Shown piece after piece: positions 1 through 5,900 of a stretch of DNA of 6,787 nucleotides. Position 1 is the stretch's first letter. Each line of letters opens with the position of its first letter. Where the stretch lies: the NCBI GenBank assembly GCA_964354225.1, contig CAYGZC010000147.1, forward strand, positions 1 through 6,787. The letters are read 5' to 3'. A program made the position numbers and the translations under genes. The notes beneath the pieces were generated by a model, which made no database searches, was not told where the DNA came from, and saw nothing but the letters and a program-made list of their open reading frames with translations. Origin of the DNA: CAYGZC01 sp964354225 (GTDB lineage: Bacteria > Bacteroidota > Ignavibacteria > UBA10030 > SZUA-254).

Positions 1-104
1 CCAGTTGATTTTGTTACTGGTTTGAATTTATTCAATCAATGGGATACGATCGGACCAATACCACGTATAAATGTAATGAAAATTCAAATTGGGTATGATG
101 CAAC
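1..104 (+). repeat. Left copy of the exact 104-bp terminal direct repeat
   Basis: Bases 1-104 are identical to 6684-6787, in the same orientation. The repeat lies inside the coding sequence of the secreted glycoside-hydrolase-like gene and keeps its frame, so joining the ends restores one uninterrupted gene. This marks a circular or tandemly repeated 6,683-bp unit, or an assembly-graph loop, rather than two biological copies in a linear molecule. Confidence 0.97.
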
Positions 105-2853
105 CCATGCACCGGCAAATCATGCAAAAGATTATTTCAGAATGATAAGATTTGCATTGTGTACGGCGCTGATGACTGACGCTTATTTTATGAATAGTGA
201 TGGATATAATAATAATTGGACGAATTATTATGATGAGTATGATGTTAAGCTTGGATATCCAAAAGGAAGAGGACAGAAATTATCTAATGGTTGTTATGTA
301 AGATTTTTCGATAATGGTGTTTCAATCGTTAATCCGACCAGCTCGAACAAGACTGTGACAAACAGTGATCTTACAGGTATAAGTGGTTACGATGGTGGGT
401 ATTACAGATTTAAAGGTAATCAAGATCCCGCCTGGAATGATGGTAGCTCGTTCACCTCGGTAACATTAGTAAGTACGGCTGCCTCCGGTGGATCGCAATA
501 TGTTGGAGATGGGATAATATTAGTGAAGACACCGACCACGATAGTTTCGGATATTATTATAGATAACGCTTACAGCGGAACATCACCAGGTTCAAGTAAT
601 GCCGTACACTCAGGATTTACTTGGGATCAAGCTGCAGAGTATAATGCACCTAACCCGACGTGGTATACATCTACCCAGAGTTCAACGGGTATTAATTATT
701 ATGATAGTTATTATGCGGCAATGGGAAATGGTTCTGCAAAGGCAGTTTTTAAACCGACAATCAATGTAATCGGGCAATATAAGGTATATGAGTGGCATGG
801 TTGGAGAGGAAAAAATTCATCCAGTTATACTGAAGCGAGCAATGTTCCGTGCATTATTGCCCACGCGAATGGTGTGACAAATTTAACTATAGATCAAACA
901 AAAAATTATGGTTCATGGAATTTACTTGGTACATTTGATTTTACAGCCGATGGAAAAGATTCGGTTGTAATTTCAAACAATGCAAATGGCAACGTTATAG
1001 CCGATGCGTTTAAATTTGAATATGTTGGTGAAAATAATTCTGCTCCGGCAGCACCCGAACTTCGTTCCCCCACTAATGGTGCGCTGAACATTACTAATTC
1101 ACCATTGTTATCCTGGTACACTGCAATAGGCGCGGTTAGTTACAAGTTAGAAGTTGCCGCAGATTCACTTTTTGCGAATGTTGTATACAGTGATTCATCA
1201 ATTACAATTCTTTCCAGACAGACTTCAACACTTGCAAGCAATACGAAATATTTCTGGAGAGTACAATCTATTAATCAGTTGGGAATCAGTGGATGGTCAA
1301 ATGTATGGTCATTTACTACTATGATCCCAGCACCATCAATACCAGCACTTTCACTGCCTGCGAATGGCTCGATCAATATTCCAACATCAGTTACATTATC
1401 ATGGAATGCATCCACAGAGGCAGCCAGCTATCGATTTCAAATTGCATCCGATTCACTCTTTAAGGCGAAGATCATAGATGATTCGACACTCACACAAACA
1501 TCTAAACAGCTTACATCATTATCAAATAACACCAAGTACTATTGGCGGGTGAATGCAAAAAATAATAGTGGAACAAGTGAATACTCTCCAGCATGGAACT
1601 TTATGACCATCATCGGATTATCATCGATACCAACACTTTTGCAACCGATCGATGGAGCGATTAATTTACCAACGGCATTAACTCTGAGTTGGAATGCTTC
1701 CATATACGCCTCTACATATCGAGTACAAATATCTGCAGATTCATTATTTATTACAATTAAAATGGATGACTCGACAATTACGGGTACATCAAAGCAAGCA
1801 GGTTTGTTATTAACAAACACTAAATACTATTGGCGAGTTAATGCTAAAAATATGGTGGGGACCAGTTCATATTCTAAAGCCCGGACATTTACAACTCTTG
1901 CCGATACACCTGCGACGGGGGTTCAATTAACGATGAATCGAGACAGTATCGATTATGGTAAAGTAATTGTTGGAACAAGTAAAAAGGATTCTGTAACATT
2001 GATCAATTCTAGCTCACAGCCAATTTCCATCTCTAAAATTATTTCAACAAAGTCTGAATATACCGTCAGCCCTTCTGCGCTTAATCTTTTTCCCGGGAAC
2101 CGACAAAATGTATATGTAACATTTTATGCTAGCAAAAGAGATACCATTAACGGTTTGGTTCTGCAAATATTTGATTCCCTGAGATTGATTGACACAATTA
2201 AAGTCACCGGGCGAGGTGTTGCTCCTCCCAAAAACGTTCGCAAAAATAGAACACTCAATATAACTTCAACATCTGTTGGGACCGCGAATATCGATAGTTT
2301 TGTGGTCTATAACTCTGGGGATTTAAGCTTATCGATTCTGAATATTCAATCGACGGAGCCGAGTTTCACCATTAGTCCTACATCTACCATAATAGCTCCA
2401 TCGGATAGTCAGTATTTTTACCTAACAACAATATCAAATGATTATAAATCAAAACGAGGGTATCTTATCTTTACTGACAATTCAAAGGAGACGCCGGATT
2501 CGATGTTGGTTGAGTTGACGATTAAATTGAATGAGCAACCCATAGGAATTCTACCTGCGAGTTACGCGCTGGAACAAAATTATCCAAATCCGTTCAATCC
2601 AACGACTATGATTGGATATCAACTACCTGTCGATTCTTATGTCAATTTAAAAATATTTAACTCACTTGGTCAGGAAATTAAAGTTTTTGTTAATGAAGTA
2701 CAGTTAGCAGGTTATCACTCTTCCATTTGGGATGCGACTAATAATGAAGGCTCATCGATGACGAGCGGGGTGTATTTCTATCGTATAAATGTGTCGGGTA
2801 TTGGAAAGCATGAAACATTCTCTGAAGTCAAAAGGATGATATTATTGAAATAG
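1..2853 (+). CDS. C-terminal part of the same secreted putative glycoside hydrolase, with T9SS sorting domain
   Basis: The frame is open from base 1 and is the continuation of the gene starting at 5901; base 1 is codon 262. The TTG at 22 is not the real start. Domains in joined numbering: rest of the putative TIM barrel to about residue 440, including the IQIGYDA and LMTDAYFMNSDG strands, whose aspartates are candidate catalytic residues (inference). A Golvesin/Xly-CBD-like module spans about 445-604 (nt 550-1029), with the typical YYxSxY, YKVYEWHGW, GSWNLLGTFDF and VIADAFKFEYV pattern. Three fibronectin III repeats follow (nt 1042-1902), then two ASH/choice-of-anchor-like beta modules (nt 1924-2217 and 2224-2529). 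A T9SS type-A/FlgD-like tail occupies nt 2545-2850, with YPNPFNP at 1122-1128 and KRMILLK at the end. The protein is probably exported by Sec, crosses the outer membrane by T9SS and is surface-bound or released. It ends 30 bp before a strong terminator. Confidence 0.88.
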   Translation, partial: PVDFVTGLNLFNQWDTIGPIPRINVMKIQIGYDATHAPANHAKDYFRMIRFALCTALMTDAYFMNSDGYNNNWTNYYDEYDVKLGYPKGRGQKLSNGCYVRFFDNGVSIVNPTSSNKTVTNSDLTGISGYDGGYYRFKGNQDPAWNDGSSFTSVTLVSTAASGGSQYVGDGIILVKTPTTIVSDIIIDNAYSGTSPGSSNAVHSGFTWDQAAEYNAPNPTWYTSTQSSTGINYYDSYYAAMGNGSAKAVFKPTINVIGQYKVYEWHGWRGKNSSSYTEASNVPCIIAHANGVTNLTIDQTKNYGSWNLLGTFDFTADGKDSVVISNNANGNVIADAFKFEYVGENNSAPAAPELRSPTNGALNITNSPLLSWYTAIGAVSYKLEVAADSLFANVVYSDSSITILSRQTSTLASNTKYFWRVQSINQLGISGWSNVWSFTTMIPAPSIPALSLPANGSINIPTSVTLSWNASTEAASYRFQIASDSLFKAKIIDDSTLTQTSKQLTSLSNNTKYYWRVNAKNNSGTSEYSPAWNFMTIIGLSSIPTLLQPIDGAINLPTALTLSWNASIYASTYRVQISADSLFITIKMDDSTITGTSKQAGLLLTNTKYYWRVNAKNMVGTSSYSKARTFTTLADTPATGVQLTMNRDSIDYGKVIVGTSKKDSVTLINSSSQPISISKIISTKSEYTVSPSALNLFPGNRQNVYVTFYASKRDTINGLVLQIFDSLRLIDTIKVTGRGVAPPKNVRKNRTLNITSTSVGTANIDSFVVYNSGDLSLSILNIQSTEPSFTISPTSTIIAPSDSQYFYLTTISNDYKSKRGYLIFTDNSKETPDSMLVELTIKLNEQPIGILPASYALEQNYPNPFNPTTMIGYQLPVDSYVNLKIFNSLGQEIKVFVNEVQLAGYHSSIWDATNNEGSSMTSGVYFYRINVSGIGKHETFSEVKRMILLK
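1042..1902 (+). repeat. Three tandem fibronectin type III repeats inside the secreted protein
   Basis: Three units of about 93 residues (nt about 1042-1323, 1330-1611 and 1624-1902) share one pattern: P.L..P..G..N, then a LSW core, a Y...A.DSLF segment, NTKY.WRV and a closing W/F.FTT or F.T strand. The peptide YYWRVNAKN is identical in units 2 and 3 but is encoded with several synonymous differences. The duplication is therefore not recent, and the protein sequence has been kept under selection. Such arrays usually act as spacers between catalytic and anchoring modules. Confidence 0.85.
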
Positions 2854-2883
2854 CATAAGTAGATGAATATCCTGTGCTAAGTA

Positions 2884-2927
2884 ATAAGGCTGTCTAAAAA
2901 GACCTATGAGGCAGCCTTATTTTTTTT
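2884..2927 (+). terminator. Strong Rho-independent terminator after the secreted-protein gene
   Basis: A 12-bp stem pairs ATAAGGCTGTCT (2884-2895) with AGGCAGCCTTAT (2909-2920), with one G-U pair, across a 13-nt loop, and runs directly into eight T residues (2920-2927). It lies 31 bp past the TAG stop at 2851-2853. It should end the transcript of the large gene, so the glycosyltransferase at 3331 probably has its own promoter. Confidence 0.93.
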
Positions 2928-3049
2928 GGTATCGACCTTAACCTGACACCGTTTTAGTGCTTACACTATTACGAACATCTCATTTGACCCAGAATCTGAT
3001 CGGATAAACATTCACCCGTGCAAGTACGGTGATGTACGACGTCAAGCGA

Positions 3050-3089
3050 TAAACAATTGGAAATCAGTTTCATTGTTTAAAAAAACAAT
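3050..3089 (+). other. Hairpin with two mutually exclusive pairings
   Basis: TAAACAAT (3050-3057) pairs with ATTGTTTA (3072-3079). GAAA (3060-3063) pairs with TTTC (3068-3071) inside it, leaving a TG bulge and a TCAG loop: 12 bp in all. The same ATTGTTT arm can instead pair with AAACAAT at 3083-3089 across a 4-nt loop. Such alternatives occur in attenuators, but no T-run follows, and AT-rich DNA forms such arms by chance. Confidence 0.35.
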
Positions 3090-3233
3090 ACTCTTAGTAG
3101 AAAAGAAGTTTCGGACCATCCATGGATATTGGACGTTACCGCTTTTATTGCCATAGTATTTTCAACTAAGTTCAGGTATGTCTCCCATTGTTTCCACCTT
3201 TATCGTTCTTAAAGTTATTGATTAATTCAATTG

Positions 3234-3252
3234 TATTTGATATATTCAAATA
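3234..3252. promoter_or_regulatory. AT-rich inverted repeat upstream of the glycosyltransferase gene
   Basis: TATTTGA (3234-3240) and TCAAATA (3246-3252) form perfect 7-bp arms around a TATAT spacer, about 80 bp before the start codon. The position and symmetry suit a dimeric repressor site, but its AT-richness makes chance plausible. No regulator gene is present in the window. Confidence 0.25.
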
Positions 3253-3330
3253 AAAAGAAAAATGGGAAAATAATAATAAAAATGTTGATCCATGGATTAT
3301 CAGATGTTAAAAGATTGGACAGTTTGACTA

Positions 3331-4230
3331 ATGATCTCAATAATAGTTGCTACTTATAACAGAGCAAAGACCCTTCCACTTACAATTTCGAGTATTTTGG
3401 CACAGGATTATAAAAACTTTGAAATAATTATTGTTGATGATGGATCAACTGATAATACGCAAAATGTAATCAGATCGTTTAATGATGACAGAATTCGAAT
3501 TTTTCGACATGATACAAATAAAGGTGTGTGCGCCGCAAAAAATACTGGATTAAATAATATTCATGGTGAATGGTTTACTTTTCTAGATAGTGATGATGAA
3601 ATGATTGTCCCTAATGCGTTAAGCACACTTCTAAATGTCGTCTCTACAGTTAATCCTGAAATTGACGCTATTACATGTAATTGCATTGATTCTACGACTG
3701 GTAAATTCAGCGGGCAAGGTTTAGGTTATGATCAATACTTATCCATTGAAAATATTATAAAAGACATGCATGGTGAGCATTGGGGATTAACAAAAACCAG
3801 CCTTTTGAGAGGTGATCGATTCAATGAGGATTTAACTGGTGTAGGGGAAGTTCTTTGGTATAAGATAAGCAAACGAGCAACAAGATATTATATTCATAAA
3901 GCATTAAGGGTTTATCATACAGGAGGTTCTGACCAAATCACCAAAGTGAGGAAAAATTTTGATATTCAAAAGAGATATAAAGCAATTTTGACAATGATTG
4001 AAGAGTCTGAATTTATAGAAGATTTAAAAAAAATTAATCCGATGAAGTTTAATAAAATGGTATTTTACTTCATAATGGTTTGTGTGGAAGCGGGCGATAA
4101 GGGGAGAGCAGCTAAACTAAGTCATGAATTGGTCCAAATACCTGGTTTCATTGCTAAAAGAGTTATCATAAAAGCTGCCTTATCTATTGGTCCTAATTTT
4201 GTAAAATTGTTGAGATCGATAAAATATTGA
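3331..4230 (+). CDS. Family 2 glycosyltransferase (GT-A fold)
   Basis: This 299-residue protein is a cytoplasmic, nucleotide-sugar-dependent transferase. It begins with the classic GT2 opening MISIIVATYNRAKTL. The uridine-binding motif IIVDDGSTD is at residues 33-41, and the DxD-type metal site FLDSDDE is at 84-90. A GEVLWYKI segment at 172-179 sits where GT2 enzymes carry the acceptor-side catalytic ED/GE...W motif. The C-terminal 100 residues are basic and helical with no clear membrane span, so peripheral membrane contact is possible. The length is normal for single-domain GT2 enzymes of O-antigen, exopolysaccharide or glycoprotein assembly; donor and acceptor cannot be read. The ATG at 3331 fits the family start and an upstream in-frame stop, but no Shine-Dalgarno is seen. 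The gene stands alone: a terminator lies before it and no second polysaccharide gene follows. Confidence 0.93.
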   Translation: MISIIVATYNRAKTLPLTISSILAQDYKNFEIIIVDDGSTDNTQNVIRSFNDDRIRIFRHDTNKGVCAAKNTGLNNIHGEWFTFLDSDDEMIVPNALSTLLNVVSTVNPEIDAITCNCIDSTTGKFSGQGLGYDQYLSIENIIKDMHGEHWGLTKTSLLRGDRFNEDLTGVGEVLWYKISKRATRYYIHKALRVYHTGGSDQITKVRKNFDIQKRYKAILTMIEESEFIEDLKKINPMKFNKMVFYFIMVCVEAGDKGRAAKLSHELVQIPGFIAKRVIIKAALSIGPNFVKLLRSIKY

Positions 4231-4247
4231 AATTATATTTCAATATT
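4223..4247 (+). terminator. AT-rich hairpin overlapping the glycosyltransferase stop codon
   Basis: AATATTGAAA (4223-4232) and TTTCAATATT (4238-4247) are perfect 10-bp arms around a TTATA loop. The TGA stop (4228-4230) lies in the left arm. A clean T-run does not follow directly (GTTTATATAATT), although six Ts occur at 4265-4270. It may be a weak terminator or a 3'-end-protecting hairpin; the symmetric arms could serve either strand. Confidence 0.45.
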
Positions 4248-4524
4248 GTTTATATAATTACCTATTTTTTACTAATCTAGAGTCGATAATCGATATTATG
4301 AGTCTCTCATGACCCTAAAATGTTCGAATGTTTTTTACCAATGCTATCATTTTACTTCAAATATTTTGGTTAATGATTTATGGGGAATATAGGATTTAAG
4401 GAATTAGACTGCGATGTATAAAGCTCAATGTGAGATAAACATCGGTGGATGAGCTACGAACCCAGTAAAAATCTATAAATGTTTTACCAAAGTTTGGTTA
4501 TAATCATGGATTGGATTTCATGAG
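4248..4524. other. Non-coding DNA between the glycosyltransferase and the IS element
   Basis: No ORF of useful length or RNA gene is seen. Short symmetric elements are present: TCGAT-A-ATCGA (4283-4293), ATGAG-TCT-CTCAT (4298-4310), and an ACCAAA/TTTGGT pair around 4486-4498. Together with 5579-5900 this forms the original intergenic sequence that the IS interrupted; no reading frame crosses the reconstructed junction. Confidence 0.6.
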
Positions 4525-4544
4525 TTCAACAATTAAGTGCAACA
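4525..4544 (+). repeat. Left inverted repeat of the IS30-family element
   Basis: The sequence TTCAACAATTAAGTGCAACA matches the reverse complement of 5559-5578 at 17 of 20 positions; the three mismatches are consecutive (positions 6-8). Its inner end overlaps the base of the hairpin in front of the transposase start. Confidence 0.9.
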
Positions 4545-4585
4545 CCTAAGGATTATATTAATGGAATATACAATACCTAGGTGTT
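4541..4585 (+). promoter_or_regulatory. Hairpin covering the transposase ribosome-binding site
   Basis: AACACCTA (4541-4548) pairs perfectly with TAGGTGTT (4578-4585). Inside, GG/CC, ATT/AAT and ATATT/AATAT add ten more pairs with small bulges, closing on an AATGG loop (4560-4564). The right arm contains the only Shine-Dalgarno-like sequence, AGGTG (4579-4583), three bases before the ATG at 4587. Folding would hide the ribosome-binding site. Outside transcripts entering the IS would carry the whole hairpin, the usual logic by which ISs limit transposase made from read-through transcription. The role is inferred. Confidence 0.55.
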
Positions 4586-4586
4586 T

Positions 4587-5570
4587 ATGCCAAAAACATA
4601 TACTCATCTCTCTCCGGTGGAGAGAGATGAAATTGCGATATTTTACGCCCAAGGCGTATCGCTTAATGACATTGCTATGCAACTAAACCGCAGTACAAGT
4701 ACAATCTCAAGAGAATTGAGACGGAACAAATCTCCAATCTACAATTCCTACCGTTCATATCTAGCGCAACAGCGTGCTGCAGAACGCAAAAGCAATGCTC
4801 ATCAACGTCCACGACTGAAGAATCATTCCATCTGCTTCTACGTTATAAGGAAACTCAAACTCGGATGGTCTCCAGAGCAAATTTCTGGTAGAATAAGCAT
4901 CGATCATCCAAAGTTAAAGATCAGCCACGAAGCTATCTATCAGTATCTTTACGATCCGAAAGTTCGTCAATGCGAAGACTTGGTGCCGCATCTTGCTCGT
5001 GCACACAGGCGACGCCAACTGAAAGGACATCGTCATACACATAAAAGTTCGCATATTCCGCTTCGTATCGGCATTAACGACCGTCCTGAGCACATTCTAA
5101 TCCCGCTAAGGCGGGATGGTCACTGGGAAACCGATGCAGTTATTTCTCGACAAAGCACCGCTGCTTTAAATGTCACCGTGGAACGCAAAAGTCGATTCAC
5201 TAAAATTACTAAGATGCAACAGAAGTCCGCTCATCAAACACGCTGTGCCCTGACTCGATTATTATCTCGTTTTCCAAAACATGCCAGGCGTACAATCACC
5301 TATGATAACGGATCTGAAAATGTTGACCATCATCATGTCAACGATGTCTTGGGTACGCAATCCTACTTCTGCAATCCTTATCATAGTTGGGAAAAAGGAA
5401 CTGGCGAAAATACTATTGGATTGATTCGCCGTGTCTTTCCTAAGAAAACCAACTTCAATTGTGTTTCTGTCCCTGATATTAAAACACTTGAACATCGACT
5501 AAACAATAGACCAAGAAAATGCTTATCTTTCAAAACACCCTTAGATATTTTTCGTAACTGTTGCACTTAA
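4587..5570 (+). CDS. IS30-family transposase (DDE type)
   Basis: This 327-residue enzyme cuts and joins the ends of its own element. Residues 8-47 are the family's N-terminal helix-turn-helix (LSPVERDEI...GVSLNDIAMQLNRSTSTISRELRRN), which binds the inverted repeats. The RNase-H-like core carries D183 in HWETD, D240 in TYDNGSE and E274 in KGTGEN, with exactly 33 residues between the last two: the IS30 DD(33)E signature. GLIRRVFPKKTNF and LNNRPRKCLSFKTP near the end are also family hallmarks. Length is normal and no frameshift is seen, so it looks active. ATG 4587 (MPKTYTHLSP) is preferred; GTG 4581 would add two residues but falls within the AGGTG ribosome site. The stop lies in the right inverted repeat. 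Confidence 0.95.
   Translation: MPKTYTHLSPVERDEIAIFYAQGVSLNDIAMQLNRSTSTISRELRRNKSPIYNSYRSYLAQQRAAERKSNAHQRPRLKNHSICFYVIRKLKLGWSPEQISGRISIDHPKLKISHEAIYQYLYDPKVRQCEDLVPHLARAHRRRQLKGHRHTHKSSHIPLRIGINDRPEHILIPLRRDGHWETDAVISRQSTAALNVTVERKSRFTKITKMQQKSAHQTRCALTRLLSRFPKHARRTITYDNGSENVDHHHVNDVLGTQSYFCNPYHSWEKGTGENTIGLIRRVFPKKTNFNCVSVPDIKTLEHRLNNRPRKCLSFKTPLDIFRNCCT
5100..5117. other. GC-rich perfect hairpin within the transposase gene
   Basis: ATCCCGC (5100-5106) and GCGGGAT (5111-5117) flank a TAAG loop, 16 bp before the codon of the first catalytic aspartate. It is the most GC-rich stem in the window. It could be a chance product of the LIPLRRDG codons, or a brake on transcription or translation. 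Confidence 0.4.
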
Positions 5571-5578
5571 ACATTGAA
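5559..5578 (-). repeat. Right inverted repeat of the IS30-family element
   Basis: Read on the minus strand this is TTCAATGTTTAAGTGCAACA. The last codons and the TAA stop (5568-5570) of the transposase lie inside it, a compact arrangement seen in IS30 elements. Confidence 0.9.
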
Positions 5579-5700
5579 TGTAGTTTTGTAATAATAACAG
5601 ATAATCATGTTATTTAGGTATGTTTGCTTAAAAGATTTTTTTTGCACTAGGTGATAAACAATATTATCATTTTCTACTTACTATTATTCATTTTTAACAC

Positions 5701-5714
5701 TGATCTATAGATCA
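5701..5714. promoter_or_regulatory. 14-bp perfect palindrome upstream of the secreted-protein gene
   Basis: TGATCTATAGATCA is fully self-complementary. Thirteen of its bases recur at 6136-6148 inside the coding region, 435 bp away. It might be a dimeric regulator site, with the second copy as an auxiliary operator. No regulator is encoded in the window, so this stays a possibility. Confidence 0.25.
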
Positions 5715-5839
5715 CGGCTAATATTTAATCCTTTTGACCCTTAAGATAAATTAAATTTGTTTAATTTCAACTCTCCGAAATCAAGTTATTATTATTTGTG
5801 CCTTTGTTGTATCATTAATAGTTATATAAAAAAGCTAAC

Positions 5840-5896
5840 GAAATTCTGAAAGTCCCTTGAATTTCTCGATTTTCTTTATTAGATTTAAATAAAGAA
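5840..5896 (+). promoter_or_regulatory. Two tandem hairpins abutting the start codon of the secreted-protein gene
   Basis: GAAATTC (5840-5846) pairs with GAATTTC (5859-5865), and TTCTTTATT (5872-5880) pairs perfectly with AATAAAGAA (5888-5896) across a 7-nt loop. The second ends 4 nt before ATG 5901 and covers the only purine-rich bases that could act as a ribosome-binding site. A 5'-leader control element or mRNA-stabilising structure is possible; the stems are AT-rich and modest. Confidence 0.35.
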
Positions 5897-5900
5897 TTTG

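Larger units (their letters stand above)
2928..3330. other. Non-coding stretch between the terminator and the glycosyltransferase gene
   Basis: No convincing gene is seen on either strand. The stretch contains an imperfect hairpin with a competing third arm (3050-3089), two copies of the palindrome ATCCATGGAT (3118-3127 and 3288-3297) and an AT-rich inverted repeat (3234-3252). On the minus strand a near-perfect ribosome-binding site (AAAGGTGG, 3194-3201) stands 5 nt before an ATG (3186-3188), but that frame stops after 8 codons. The first part, up to about 3060, is less AT-rich than what follows and could be a remnant of something older. No sigma-type promoter can be picked out with confidence. 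Confidence 0.6.
4525..5578 (+). mobile_element. Complete IS30-family insertion sequence, 1,054 bp
   Basis: The element is bounded by 20-bp imperfect inverted repeats (4525-4544 and 5559-5578, 17 of 20 matching) and filled by one intact DD(33)E transposase. The size is normal for IS30 elements. Its base composition is visibly richer in G+C than the flanking genes, as expected of an incoming element. No clean target-site duplication is seen: AG precedes the left end and TG follows the right, although IS30 elements usually leave 2-3 bp. It lies in intergenic DNA and breaks no visible gene. Confidence 0.93.
5579..5900. other. AT-rich non-coding leader between the IS and the secreted-protein gene
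   Basis: No gene is seen on either strand. It holds small hairpins at 5593-5614 (AATAACA/TGTTATT) and 5652-5669 (TGATAA/TTATCA, followed by a short T-run, a weak terminator candidate), the palindrome TGATCTATAGATCA (5701-5714), and two tandem hairpins just before the start codon. TAAATTTG at 5752-5759 matches the Bacteroidota -7 consensus TAnnTTTG. The nearest upstream TTTG (5733-5736) is only 15 bp away, shorter than usual, so a promoter here is only possible. Confidence 0.55.

Noticed and set aside
22..24. TTG as start of a 943-residue gene
   Set aside because: The frame is open to base 1 and continues the frame from 5901 through the identical ends; the TTG is an internal leucine codon.
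906..1121. Minus-strand ORF of 71 codons
   Set aside because: It lies wholly inside the Golvesin/fn3 coding region, has no recognisable domain and is a shadow of the + strand gene.
1539..1820. Minus-strand ORF of 93 codons
   Set aside because: It is a shadow of the fibronectin repeats on the + strand, with no motif or ribosome site.
2928..3330. CRISPR array, tRNA or known riboswitch in the intergenic regions
   Set aside because: No regularly spaced identical repeats, cloverleaf pattern or recognisable aptamer core were found in this or the other two intergenic stretches.
5262..5566. Two overlapping minus-strand ORFs of 77 and 61 codons
   Set aside because: Both are antisense to the catalytic core of the intact IS30 transposase and overlap each other; neither has family features.
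5635..5643. Run of nine Ts as a transposase terminator
   Set aside because: No stem of useful strength lies immediately upstream, so it was not called a terminator.
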